From Hydractinia symbiolongicarpus (taxonomy: Eukaryota > Cnidaria > Hydrozoa > Anthoathecata > Hydractiniidae): DNA of 64,000 nt. The stretch spans positions 434,001-498,000 of the forward strand of contig NC_079881.1 of the NCBI RefSeq assembly GCF_029227915.1. The letters run 5' to 3'. The notes beneath the pieces are model-generated. The model was not told the DNA's origin and did not search any database. It worked only from the letters and a program-made list of their open reading frames with translations. Both the position numbers and the translations under genes were made by a program. Positions 11,312 to 23,850 of the stretch are shown piece by piece. Position 1 is the stretch's first letter. Every line of letters begins with the position of its first letter.

Positions 11312-12262
11312 TTGTATACTTTTGACTATACGGGCCGAGTCCGGGGTTTACGGGAAATGGCGGGTTTTCGTTTGCCGGCGATTAAACTCCTTTTATTCAG
11401 CGTCTCATCAAAAATGAAAACATTTTTGAAAACTACAAGTCTCATGGGCTTTAGTGGTGAAATAATAATTTTAAAAATCGTTCGGGAAATGAGTTTACTC
11501 CCTGGGTACTTTCTTTGTATACTTTTGACAATACGGGCCGAATCCGGGATTTACGGGAAATCGCAGGTTTTCGTTTGCCGGCGATTAAACTTCTTTTATT
11601 CAGCGTCTCATCAAAAATGAAAACAATATGGAAAACTACAAGTCTCATGGGCTTTAGTGGTGAAATAATAATTTAAAAAATCGTTCGGGAAATGAGTTTA
11701 CTCCCTGGGTACTTTCTTTGTATACTTTTGACTATACGGGCCGAGTCCGGGGTTTACGGGAAATGGCGGGTTTTCGTTTGCCGGCGATTAAACTCCTTTT
11801 ATTCAGCGTCTCATCAAAAATGAAAACATTTTTGAAAACTACAAGTCTCATGGGCTTTAGTGGTGAAATAATAATTTTAAAAATCGTTCGGGAAATGAGT
11901 TTACTCCCTGGGTACTTTCTTTGTATACTTTTGACTATACGGGCCGAGTCCGGGGTTTACGGGAAATGGCGGGTTTTCGTTTGCCGGCGATTAAACTTCT
12001 TTTATTCAGCGTCTCATCAAAAATGAAAACATTTTTAAAAACTACAAGTCTCATGGGCTTTAGTGGTTAAATAATAATTTAAAAAATCGTTCGGGAAATG
12101 AGTTTACTCCCTGGGTACTTTCTTTGTATACATTCGACTATACGGGCCAAGCCCGGGATGTACGGGAAATCGCGGGTTTCGTTTGCCGGCGAAAAAACCA
12201 CTTTCATTAAGCGTCTCATCAAAAATGAAAACATTTCTGAAAACTACAAGTCTCATGCGTTT
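11312..12262 (+). repeat. 6-monomer higher-order repeat, copy 2 (partial)
   Basis: This copy follows copy 1 at an offset of 1,217 bp, including the rare GGCGAAAAAACC variant at about 10,973 and 12,190. The match breaks at about 12,262, where GATGAAAAAACAATTT replaces GATGAAAAAATAATTT and the following monomer is of a different type. Confidence 0.8.
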
Positions 12263-15200
12263 TAGTGATGAAAAAACAATTTAAAAAATCGTTCGGGAAA
12301 TGAGTTTACTCCCTGGGTACTTTGTTTGTATACTTTTGACTATACGGGCCGAGTCCGGGGTTTACTGGAAATGGCGGGTTTTCGTTTGCCGGCGATTAAA
12401 CTTCTTTTATTCAGCGTCTCATCAAAAATGAAAACATTTTTAAAAACTACAAGTCTCATGGGCTTTAGTGGTTAAATAATAATTTAAAAAATCGTTCGGG
12501 AAATGAGTTTACTCCCTGGGTACTTTCTTTGTATACATTCGACTATACGGGCCAAGCCCGGGATGTACGGGAAATCGCGGGTTTCGTTTGCCGGCGAATA
12601 AACCACTTTCATTAAGCGTCTCATCAAAAATGAAAACATTTCTGAAAACTACAAGTCTCATGCGTTTTAGTGATGAAAAAATAATTTAAAAAATCGTTCG
12701 GGAAATGAGTTTACTCCCTGGGTACTTTCTTTGTATACTTTTGACTATACGGGCCGAATCCGGGATTTACGGGAAATCGCAGGTTTTCGTTTGCCGGCGA
12801 TTAAACTTCTTTTATTCAGCGTCTCATCAAAAATGAAAACATTTTTGAAAACTACAAGTCTCATGGGCTTTAGTGGTGAAATAATAATTTAAAAAATCGT
12901 TCGGGAAATGAGTTTACTCCCTGTGTACTTTCTTTGTATACTTTTGACTATACGGGCCGAGTCCGGGGTTTACGGGAAATGGCGGGTTTTCGTTTGCCGG
13001 CGATTAAACTTCTTTTATTCAGCGTCTCATCAAAAATGAAAACATTTTTAAAAACTACAAGTCTCATGGGCTTTAGTGGTTAAATAATAATTTAAAAAAT
13101 CGTTCGGGAAATGAGTTTACTCCCTGGGTACTTTCTTTCTATACATTCGACTATACGGGCCAAGCCCGGGATGTACGGGAAATCGCGGGTTTCGTTTGCC
13201 GGCGAATAAACCACTTTCATTAAGCGTCTCATCAAAAATGAAAACATTTCTGAAAACTACAAGTCTCATGCGTTTTAGTGATGAAAAAATAATTTAAAAA
13301 ATCGTTCGGGAAATGAGTTTACTCCCTGGGTACTTTCTTTGTATACTTTTGACTATGCGGGCCGAATCCGGGATTTACAGGAAATCGCAGGTTTTCGTTT
13401 GCCGGCGATTAAACTTTTTTTATTCAGCGTCTCATCAAAAATGAAAACATTTTTGAAAACTACAAGTCTCATGGGCTTTAGTGGTGAAATAATAATTTAA
13501 AAAATCGTTCGGGAAATGAGTTTACTCCCTGGGTACTTTCTTTGTATACTTTTGACTATACGGGCCGAGTCCGGGGTTTACGGGAAATGGCGGGTTTTCG
13601 TTTGCCGGCGATTAAACTCCTTTTATTCAGCGTCTCATCAAAAATGAAAACATTTTTGAAAACTACAAGTCTCATGGGCTTTAGTGGTGAAATAATAATT
13701 TAAAAAATCGTTCGGGAAATGAGTTTACTCCCTGGGTACTTTCTCTTTATACTTTTGACTATACGGGCCGAGTCGGAGATTTACGGGAAGTCGCGGGTTT
13801 TCGTTTGCCGGCGATTAAACTTCTTTATTCAGCGTCTCATCAAAAATGAAAACATTTTTAAAAACTACAAGTCTCATGGGCTTTAGTGGTTAAATAATAA
13901 TTTAAAAAATCGTTCGGGAAATGAGTTTACTCCCTGGGTACTTTCTTTGTATACATTCGACTATACGGGCCAAGCCCGGGATGTACGGAAAATCGCGGGT
14001 TTCGTTTGCCGGCGAATAAACCACTTTCATTAAGCGTCTCATCAAAAATGAAAACATTTCTGAAAACTACAAGTCTCATGCGTTTTAGTGATGAAAAAAT
14101 AATTTAAAAAATCGTTTGGGAAATGAGTTTACTCCCTGGGTACTTTCTTTGTATACTTTTGACTATACGGCCCGAGTCCGGGGTTTACGGGAAATGGCGG
14201 GTTTTCGTTTGCCGGCGATTAAACTTCTTTTATTCAGCGTCTCATCAAAAATGAAAACATTTTTGAAAACTACAAGTCTCATGCGTTTTAGTGGTGAAAA
14301 GATAATTTAAAAATCGTTTTGGAAATGAGTTTACTCACAGGGTACTTTCTTTGTATACATTCGACTATAAAGGCCAAGCCCGAGATTTACGGGAAATCGC
14401 GGGATTTCGTTTGCCAGCGATTAAACCACTTTCACTAAGCGTCTCATCAAAAATGAAAACATTTCTGAAAACTACAAGTCTCATGCGTTTTAGTGGTGAA
14501 AAAATAATTTAAAAAATCGTTCGGGAAATGAGTTTACTCCCTGGGTACTTTCTTTTTATACTTTTGACTATACGGGCCGAGTCCGGGGTTTACGGGAAAT
14601 GGCGGGTTTTTGTTTGCCGGCGATTAAACTTCTTTTATTCAGCGTCTCATCAAAAATGAAAACATTTTTAAAAACTACAAGTCTCATGGGCTTTAGTGGT
14701 TAAATAATAATTTAAAAAATCGTTCGGGAAATGAGTTTACTCCCTGGGTACTTTCTTTGTATACATTCGACTATACGGGCCAAGCCCGGGATGTACGGGA
14801 AATCGCGGGTTTCGTTTGCCGGCGAATAAACCACTTTCATTAAGCGTCTCATCAAAAATGAAAACATTTCTGAAAACTACAAGTCTCATGCGTTTTAGTG
14901 ATGAAAAAATAATTTAAAAAATCGTTCGGGAAATGAGTTTACTCCCTGGGTACTTTCTTTGTATACTTTTGACTATACGGGCCGAATCCGGGATTTACGG
15001 GAAATCGCAGGTTTTCGTTTGCCGGCGATTAAACTTCTTTTATTCAGCGTCTCATCAAAAATGAAAACATTTTTGAAAACTACAAGTCTCATGGGCTTTA
15101 GTGGTGAAATAATAATTTAAAAAATCGTTCGGGAAATGAGTTTACTCCCTGGGTACTTTCTTTGTAAACTTTTGACTATACGGGCCGAGTCCGGGACTTA

Positions 15201-16049
15201 CGGGAAATGGCGGGTTTTCGTTTGCCGGCGATTAAACTCCTTTTATTCAGCGTCTCATCAAAAATGAAAACATTTTTGAAAACTACAAGTCTCATGGGCT
15301 TTAGTGGTGAAATAATAATTTAAAAAATCGTTCGGGAAATGAGTTTACTCCCTGGGTACTTTCTTTTTATACTTTTGACTATACGGGCCGAGTCGGAGAT
15401 TTACGGGAAGTCGCGGGTTTTCGTTTGCCGGCGATTAAACTTCTTTTATTCAGCGTCTCATCAAAAATGAAAACATTTTTAAAAACTACAAGTCTCATGG
15501 GCTTTAGTGGTTAAATAATAATTTAAAAAATCGTTCGGGAAATGAGTTTACTCCCTGGGTACTTTCTTTGTATACATTCGACTATACGGGCCAAGCCCGG
15601 GATGTACGGGAAATCGCGGGTTTCGTTTGCCGGCGAATAAACCACTTTCATTAAGCGTGTCATCAAAAATGAAAACATTTCTGAAAACTACAAGTCTCAT
15701 GCGTTTTAGTGATGAAAAAATAATTTAAAAAATTGTTCGGGAAATCAGTTTACTCCCTGGGTACTTTCTTTGTATACTTTTGACAATACGGGCCGAATCC
15801 GGGATTTACGGGAAATCGCAGGTTTTCGTTTGCCGGCGATTAAACTTCTTTTATTCAGCGTCTCATCAAAAATGAAAACAATATGGAAAACTACAAGTCT
15901 CATGGGCTTTAGTGGTGAAATAATAATTTAAAAAATCGTTCGGGAAATGAGTTTACTCCCTGGGTACTTTCTTTGTATACTTTTGACTATACGGGCCGAG
16001 TCCGGGGTTTACGGGAAATGGCGGGTTTTCGTTTGCCGGCGATTAAACT
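12263..16049 (+). repeat. 3/4-monomer module region
   Basis: A marker monomer carrying GTGGTTAAATAATAA recurs at about 12,469, 13,077, 13,888, 14,696, 15,509 and 16,319, that is every 3 or 4 monomers. It is always followed by the type with CCAAGCCCGGGATGTACGGG and GGCGAATAAACC, and then by a GATGAAAAAAT type. The number of filler monomers between modules varies, as expected from repeated unequal exchange. No gene or unique sequence is seen. Confidence 0.78.
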
Positions 16050-17264
16050 CCTTTTATTCAGCGTCTCATCAAAAATGAAAACATTTTTGAAAACTACAAG
16101 TCTCATGGGCTTTAGTGGTGAAATAATAATTTTAAAAATCGTTCGGGAAATGAGTTTACTCCCTGGGTACTTTCTTTGTATACTTTTGACTATACGGGCC
16201 GAGTCCGGGGTTTACGGGAAATGGCGGGTTTTCGTTTGCCGGCGATTAAACTTCTTTTATTCAGCGTCTCATCAAAAATGAAAACATTTTTAAAAACTAC
16301 AAGTCTCATGGGCTTTAGTGGTTAAATAATAATTTAAAAAATCGTTCGGGAAATGAGTTTACTCCCTGGGTACTTTCTTTGTATACATTCGACTATACGG
16401 GCCAAGGCCGGGATGTACGGGAAATCGCGGGTTTCGTTTGCCGGCGAATAAACCACTTTCATTAAGCGTCTCATCAAAAATGAAAACATTTCTGAAAACT
16501 ACAAGTCTCATGCGTTTTAGTGATGAAAAAACAATTTAAAAAATCGTTCGGGAAATGGTATTACTCCCTGGGTACTTTCTTTGTATACATTCGACTATAC
16601 GGGCCAAGCCTGGGATGTACGGGTAATCGCGGGTTTCGTTTGCCGGCGAATAAACCACTTTCATTAAGCGTCTCATCAAAAATGAAAACATTTCTGAAAA
16701 CTACAAGTCTCATGCGTTTTAGTGATGAAAAAACAATTTAAAAAATCGTTCGGGAAATGAGTTTACTCCCTGGGTACTTTGTTTGTATACTTTTGACTAT
16801 ACGGGCCGAGTCCGGGGTTTACGGGAAATGGCGGGTTTTCGTTTGCCGGCGATTAAACTTCTTTTATTCAGCGTCTCATCAAAAATGAAAACATTTTTAA
16901 AAACTACAAGTCTCATGGGCTTTAGTGGTTAAATAATAATTTAAAAAATCGTTCGGGAAATGAGTTTACTCCCTGGGTACTTTCTTTGTATACATTCGAC
17001 TATATGGGCCAAGCCCGGGATGTACGGGAAATCGCGGGTTTCGTTTGCCGGCGAATAAACCACTTTCATTAAGCGTCTCATCAAAAATGAAAACATTTCT
17101 GAAAACTACAAGTCTCATGCGTTATAGTGATGAAAAAATAATTTAAAAAATCGTTCGGGAAATGAGTTTACTCCCTGGGTACTTTCTTTGTATACTTTTG
17201 ACTATACGGGCCGAATCCGGGATTTACGGGAAATCGCAGGTTTTCGTTTGCCGGCGATTAAACT
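16050..17264 (+). repeat. 6-monomer higher-order repeat B, copy 1
   Basis: The unit is 1,215 bp long. Private variants include GGAAATGGTATTACTCC at about 16,551, TATATGGGCC at about 17,001 and GCGTTATAGTG at about 17,119. All three recur 1,215 bp later in the next copy. Confidence 0.85.
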
Positions 17265-18545
17265 TCTTTTATTCAGCGTCTCATCAAAAATGAAAACATT
17301 TTTGAAAACTACAAGTCTCATGGGCTTTAGTGGTGAAATAATAATTTTAAAAATCGTTCGGGAAATGAGTTTACTCCCTGGGTACTTTCTTTGTATACTT
17401 TTGACTATACGGGCCGAGTCCGGGGTTTACGGGAAATGGCGGGTTTTCGTTTGCCGGCGATTAAACTTCTTTTATTCAGCGTCTCATCAAAAATGAAAAC
17501 ATTTTTAAAAACTACAAGTCTCATGGGCTTTAGTGGTTAAATAATAATTTAAAAAATCGTTCGGGAAATGAGTTTACTCCCTGGGTACTTTCTTTGTATA
17601 CATTCGACTATACGGGCCAAGCCCGGGATGTACGGGAAATCGCGGGTTTCGTTTGCCGGCGAATAAACCACTTTCATTAAGCGTCTCATCAAAAATGAAA
17701 ACATTTCTGAAAACTACAAGTCTCATGCGTTTTAGTGATGAAAAAACAATTTAAAAAATCGTTCGGGAAATGGTATTACTCCCTGGGTACTTTCTTTGTA
17801 TACATTCGACTATACGGGCCAAGCCTGGGATGTACGGGTAATCGCGGGTTTCGTTTGCCGGCGAATAAACCACTTTCATTAAGCGTCTCATCAAAAATGA
17901 AAACATTTCTGAAAACTACAAGTCTCATGCGTTTTAGTGATGAAAAAACAATTTAAAAAATCGTTCGGGAAATGAGTTTACTCCCTGGGTACTTTGTTTG
18001 TATACTTTTGACTATACGGGCCGAGTCCGGGGTTTACGGGAAATGGCGGGTTTTCGTTTGCCGGCGATTAAACTTCTTTTATTCAGCGTCTCATCAAAAA
18101 TGAAAACATTTTTAAAAACTACAAGTCTCATGGGCTTTAGTGGTTAAATAATAATTTAAAAAATCGTTCGGGAAATGAGTTTACTCCCTGGGTACTTTCT
18201 TTGTATACATTCGACTATATGGGCCAAGCCCGGGATGTACGGGAAATCGCGGGTTTCGTTTGCCGGCGAATAAACCACTTTCATTAAGCGTCTCATCAAA
18301 AATGAAAACATTTCTGAAAACTACAAGTCTCATGCGTTATAGTGATGAAAAAATAATTTAAAAAATCGTTCGGGAAATGAGTTTACTCCCTGGGTACTTT
18401 CTTTGTATACTTTTGACTATACGGGCCGAATCCGGGATTTACGGGAAATCGCAGGTTTTCGTTTGCCGGCGATTAAACTTCTTTTATTCAGCGTCTCATC
18501 AAAAATGAAAACATTTTTGAAAACTACAAGTCTCATGGGCTTTAG
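17265..18545 (+). repeat. 6-monomer higher-order repeat B, copy 2
   Basis: This copy carries GGAAATGGTATTACTCC at about 17,766, TATATGGGCC at about 18,216 and GCGTTATAGTG at about 18,334. The match to copy 1 ends at about 18,546, where ATAATTTAAAAAATCGATCGG replaces the shifted A/T tract of the preceding copy. Confidence 0.83.
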
Positions 18546-19859
18546 TGGTGAAATAATAATTTAAAAAATCGATCGGGAAATGAGTTTACTCCCTGGGTAC
18601 TTTCTTTGTATACTTTTGACTATACGGGCCGAGTCCGGGGTTTACGGAAAATGGCGGGTTTTCGTTTGCCGGCGATTAAACTTCTTTTATTCAGCGTCTC
18701 ATAAAAAATGAAAACATTTTTAAAAACTACAAGTCTCATGGGCTTTAGTGGTTAAATAATAATTTAAAAAATCGTTCGGGAAATGAGTTTACTCCCTGGG
18801 TACTTTCTTTGTATACATTCGACTATACGGGCCAAGCCCGGGATGTACGGGAAATCGCGGGTTTCGTTTGCCGGCGAATAAACCACTTTCATTAAGCGTC
18901 TCATCAAAAATGAAAACATTTCTGAAAACTACAAGTCTCATGCGTTTTAGTGATGAAAAAATAATTTAAAAAATCGTTCGGGAAATGAGTTTACTCCCTG
19001 GGTACTTTCTTTGTATACTTTTGACTATACGGGCCGAATCCGGGATTTACGGGAAATCGCAGGTTTTCGTTTGCCGGCGATTAAACTTCTTTTATTCAGC
19101 GTCTCATCAAAAATGAAAACATTTTTGAAAACTACAAGTCTCATGGGCTTTAGTGGTGAAATAATAATTTAAAAAATCGTTCGGGAAATGAGTTTACTCC
19201 CTGGGTACTTTCTTTGTATACTTTTGACTATACGGGCCGAGTCCGGGACTTACGGGAAATGGCGGGTTTTCGTTTGCCGGCGATTAAACTCCTTTTATTC
19301 AGCGTCTCATCAAAAATGAAAACATTTTTGAAAACTACAAGTCTCATGGGCTTTAGTGGTGAAATAATAATTTAAAAAATCGTTCGGGAAATGAGTTTAC
19401 TCCCTGGGTACTTTCTTTTTATACTTTTGACTATACGGGCCGAGTCGGAGATTTACGGGAAGTCGCGGGTTTTCGTTTGCCGGTGATTAAACTTCTTTTA
19501 TTCAGCGTCTCATCAAAAATGAAAACATTTTTAAAAACTACAAGTCTCATGGGCTTTAGTGGTTAAATAATAATTTAAAAAATCGTTCGGGAAATGAGTT
19601 TACTCCCTGGGTGCTTTCTTTGTATACATTCGACTATACGGGCCAAGCCCGGGATGTACGGGAAATCGCGGGTTTCGTTTGCCGGCGAATAAACCACTTT
19701 CATTAAGCGTCTCATCAAAAATGAAAACATTTCTGAAAACTACAAGTCTCATGCGTTTTAGTGATGAAAAAATAATTTAAAAAATCGTTCGGGAAATGAG
19801 TTTACTCCCTGGGTACTTTCTTTGTATACTTTTGACTATACGGCCCGAGTCCGGGGTTT
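18546..19859 (+). repeat. Copy of the 14.6-15.65 kb segment plus linker monomers
   Basis: The part from about 18,630 to 19,700 matches about 14,580-15,650 at an offset near 4,052 bp. Shared private variants include GTCCGGGACTTACGGG (15,189 and 19,241) and GAGTCGGAGATTTACGG (about 15,391 and 19,443). The following monomer contains CGGCCCGAGTCC at about 19,852, also seen at about 14,168, and leads into the next duplicated segment. Confidence 0.72.
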
Positions 19860-22100
19860 ACGGGAAATGGCGGGTTTTCGTTTGCCGGCGATTAAACTTC
19901 TTTTATTCAGCGTCTCATCAAAAATGAAAACATTTTTGAAAACTACAAGTCTCATGCATTTTAGTGGTGAAAAGATAATTTAAAAATCGTTTTGGAAATG
20001 AGTTTACTCACAGGGTACTTTCTTTGTATACATTCGACTATAAAGGCCAAGCCCGGGATTTACGGGAAATCGCAGGTTTTCTTTTGCCGGCGATTAAACC
20101 ACTTTCATTAGGCGTCTCATCAAAAATGAAAACATTTCGGAAAACTACAAGTCTCATGCGTTTTAGTGGTAAAAAAGTAATTTAAAAAATCGTTCGGGAA
20201 ATGAGTTTACTCCCTGGGTACCTTCTTTGTATACTTTTGACTATACGGGCCGAATCCGAGATTTTCGGGAAATCGCAGGTTTTCGTTTGCCGGCGATTAA
20301 ACTTCTTTTATTCAGCGTCTCATCAAAAATGAAAACATTTTTGAAAACTACAAGTGTCATGGGCTTTAGTGGTGAAATAATAATTTAAAAAATCGTTCGG
20401 GAAATGAGTTTACTCCCTGGGTACTTTCTTTGTATACTTTTGACTATACGGGCCGAGTCCGGGGTTTACGGGAAATGGCGGGTTTTCGTTTGCCGGCGAT
20501 TAAACTCCTTTTATTCAGCGTCTCATCAAAAATGAAAACATTTTTGAAAACTACAAGTATCATGCGTTTTAGTGGTGAAAAGATAATTTAAAAAATCGTT
20601 TTGGAAATGAGTTTACTCACAGGGTACTTTCTTTGTATACATTCGACTATACGGGCCAAGCCTGGGATTTACGGGAAATGTCGGGTTTTCGTTTGCCGGC
20701 GATTAAACTTCTTTTATTCAGCGTCTCATCAAAAATGAAAACATTTTTGAAAACTACAAGTCTCATGCGTTTTAGTGGTGAAAAGATAATTTAAAAATCG
20801 TTTTGGAAATGAGTTTACTCACAGGGTACTTTCTTTGTATACATTCGACTATAAAGGCCAAGCCCGGGATTTACGGGAAATCGCGGGTTTTCTTTTGCCG
20901 GCGATTAAACCACTTTCATTAGGCGTCTCATCAAAAATGAAAACATTTGTGAAAACTACAAGTCTCATGCGTTTTAGTGGTGAAAAAATAATTTAAAAAA
21001 TCGTTTGGGAAATGAGTTTACTCCCTGGGTACCTTCTTTGTATACTTTTGACTATACGGGCCGAATCCGGGATTTACGGGAAATCGCAGGTTTTCGTTTG
21101 ACGGCGATTAAACTTCTTTTATTCAGCGTCTCATCAAAAATGAAAACATTTTTGAAAACTACAAGTCTCATGGGCTTTAGTGGTGAAATAATAATTTAAA
21201 AAATCGTTCGGGAAATGAGTGTACTCCCTGGGTACTTTCTTTGTATACTTTTGACTATACGGGCCGAGTCCGGGGTTTACGGGAAATGGCGGGTTTTCGT
21301 TTGCCGGCGATTAAACTCCTTTTATTCAGCGTCTCATCAAAAATAAAAACATTTTTGAAAACTACAAGTCTCATGCGTTTTAGTGGTGAAAAGATAATTT
21401 AAAAAATCGTTTTGGAAATGAGTTTACTCACAGGGTACTTTCTTTGTATACATTTGACTATACGGGCCAATCCCGGGACTTACGGGAAATCGCGGAATTT
21501 CGTTTGCCAGCGATTAAACCACTTTCACTAAGCGTCTCATCAAAAATGAAAACATTTCTGAAAACTACAAGTCTCATGCGTTTTAGTGGTGAAAAAATAA
21601 TTTAAAAAATCGTTCGGGAAATGAGTTTACTCCCTGGGTACTTTCTTTTTATACTTTTGACTACACGGGCCGAGTCGGAGATTTACGGGAAGTCGCGGGT
21701 TTTCGTTTGCCGGCGATTAAACTTCCTTTATTCAGCGTCTCATCAAAAATGAAAACATTTTTAAAAACTACAAGTCTGATGGGCTTTAGTGGTTAAATAA
21801 TAATTTAAAAAATCGTTCGGGAAATGAGTTTACTCCCTGGGTACTTTCTTTGTATACATTCGACTATACGGGCCAAGCCCGGGATGTACGGGAAATCGCG
21901 GGTTTCGTTTGCCGGCGAATAAACCACTTTCATTAAGCGTGTCATCAAAAATGAAAAAATTTCTGAAAACTACAAGTCTCATGCGTTTTAGTGATGAAAA
22001 ATTAATTTAAAAATTGTTCGGGAAATGAGTTTACTCCCTGGGTACTTTCTTTGTATACTTTTGACTATACGGGCCGAGTCTGGGATTTACGGGAAGTGGC
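19860..22100 (+). repeat. 11-monomer segment copied from the 7.9-10.1 kb type
   Basis: The order of variants matches about 7,905-10,100 at a constant offset of 11,956 bp. Examples are the ACTTTCATTAGGC monomer at 20,101 and 8,145, the TGACGGCGATTAAAC monomer near 21,110 and 9,154, and the GAGTCGGAG monomer near 21,672 and 9,716. The offset stays the same over about 2.2 kb, so no whole monomer was gained or lost between the two copies. This segment runs up to the orientation switch. Confidence 0.8.
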
Positions 22101-22204
22101 AGGTTTTCGTTTGCCGGCGATTAAACTTCTTTTATTCAGCGTCTCATCAAAAATGAAAACATTTTTGAAAAGTACAAGTCTCATGCGTTTTAGTGGTGAA
22201 ATAA

Positions 22205-22245
22205 TAATTAGAGTAAACTCATTTCCAAAACGATTTTTTTAATTA
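22205..22245. other. Orientation switch (inversion junction)
   Basis: A forward monomer stops after AATAATT (ending 22,209) and the next bases, GAGTAAACTCATTTCC (22,211-22,226), are the reverse complement of a position about 30 bp further along the monomer. The inverted copy of the sequence just left of the junction begins at about 22,241 with AATTATCTTTTCACCACTAA. The centre is therefore a near-palindrome with a spacer of about 31 bp (22,210-22,240). No target-site duplication or foreign DNA is seen. The two arms are similar but not identical. Confidence 0.93.
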
Positions 22246-23150
22246 TCTTTTCACCACTAAAACGCATGAGACTTGTAGTTTTCAAAAATGTTTTCATTTT
22301 TGATGAGACGCTGAATAAAAGAAGTTTAATCGCCGCCAAACGAAAACCCGAGACTTCCCGTAAATCCCGGACTCGGCCTGCATAGTCAAAAGTATACAAA
22401 GAAAGTACCCAGGGAGTAAACTCATTTCCCGAACGATTTTTTAAATTATTATTTAACCACTAAAGCCCATGAGACTTGTAGTTTTTAAAAATGTTTTCAT
22501 TTTTGATGAGACGCTGAATAAAAGAAGTTTAATCGCCGGCAAACGAAAACCCGCGACTTCCCGTAAATCTCCGACTCGGCCCGTATAGTCAAAAGTATAC
22601 AAAGAAAGTACCCAGGGAGTAAACTCATTTCCAAAACGATTTTTTAAATTATTTTTTCACCACTAAAACGCATGACACTTGTAGTTTTCAGAAATGTTTT
22701 CATTTTTGATGAGACGCTTAGTGAAAGTGGTTTAATCGCCGGCAAACGAAATTCCGCGATTTCCCGTAAATCCCGGGCTTGGCCCGTATAGTCGAATGTA
22801 TACAAAGAAAGTACCCTGTGAGTAAACTCATTTCCAAAACGATTTTTTGAATTATCTTTTTACCACTAAAACGCATGGGACTTGTAGTTCTCAAAAATGT
22901 TTTCATTTTTGATGAGACGCTGAATAAAAGGAGTTTACTCGCCGGCAAACGAAAACCCGCCATTTCCCGTAAATCCCGGACTCAGCCCGCATAGTCAAAA
23001 GTATGCAAAGAAAGTACCCAGGGAGTAAACTCATTTCCCAAACGATTTTTTAAATTATTTTTTCATCACTAAAACGCATGAGACTTGTAGTTTTCAAAAA
23101 TGTTTTCATTTTTGATGAGACACTTAATGAAAGTGGTTTAATCGCCGGCG
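22246..23150 (-). repeat. Mixed monomers next to the inversion
   Basis: About four to five monomers form no repeated unit that I can find. Private changes include GCCTGCATAG near 22,377, GTTTACTCGCCGG near 22,932 and GTATGCAAAG near 23,002. The higher density of private changes suggests that they are not being homogenised with the neighbouring units. Confidence 0.7.
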
Positions 23151-23850
23151 AACGAAACCCGCGATTTCCCGTACATCCCGGGCTTGGCCCGTATAGTCGA
23201 ATGTATACAAAGAAAGTACCCAGGGAGTAAACTCATTTCCCGAACGATTTTTTAAATTATTATTTAACCACTAAAGCCCATGAGACTTGTAGTTTTTAAA
23301 AATGTTTTCATTTTTGATGAGACGCTGAATAAAAGAAGTTTAATCGCCGGCAAACGAAAACCCGCGACTTCCCGTAAATCTCCGACTCGGGCCGCATAGT
23401 CAAAAGTATACAAAGAAAGTACCCAGGGAGTAAACTCATTTCCCAAACGTTTTTTTAAATTATTTCTTCCCCACTAAAACGCATGACACTTGTAGTTTTC
23501 AGAAATGTTTTCATTTTTGATGAGACGCTTAGTGAAAGTGGTTTAATCGCCGGCAAACGAAATTCCGCGATTTCCCGTAAATCCCGGGCTTGGCCCGTAT
23601 AGTCGAATGTATACAAAGAAAGTACCCTGTGAGTAAACTCATTTCCAAAACGATTTTTTAAATTATCTTTTTACCACTAAAACGCATCAGACTTGTAGTT
23701 TTCAAAAATGTTTTCATTTTTGATGAGACGCTGAATAAAAGGAGTTTAATCGCCGGCAAACGAAAACCCGCCATTTCCCGTAAACCCCGGACTCGGCCCG
23801 TATAGTCAAAAGTATACAAAGAAAGTACCCAGGGAGTAAACTCATTTCCC

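Larger units (their letters stand above)
1..22209 (+). repeat. Forward-orientation satellite block
   Basis: All monomers here read in one direction; landmarks in order are AAAATGAAAAC, TTTAGTGGTGAAA, GTATAC, GGGCCGAGTCC and GCCGGCGATTAAAC. About 109 monomers are present. The block starts before the window and ends at the orientation switch. Its internal order is: 7-monomer unit twice, transition, 15-monomer unit twice, 6-monomer units, 3/4-monomer modules, then a copied 11-monomer segment next to the switch. Monomers carrying the 15-bp inverted insertion are found only in the first 7.4 kb of this block. Confidence 0.95.

Noticed and set aside
1-22209. Telomeric or subtelomeric short repeats
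   Set aside because: No runs of TTAGGG, TTAGG, TTTAGGG or similar short repeats are visible on either strand.
22205-22245. Transposon insertion or terminal inverted repeats at the orientation switch
   Set aside because: All sequence at the joint is satellite; there is no target duplication, no element body and no sequence foreign to the monomer.
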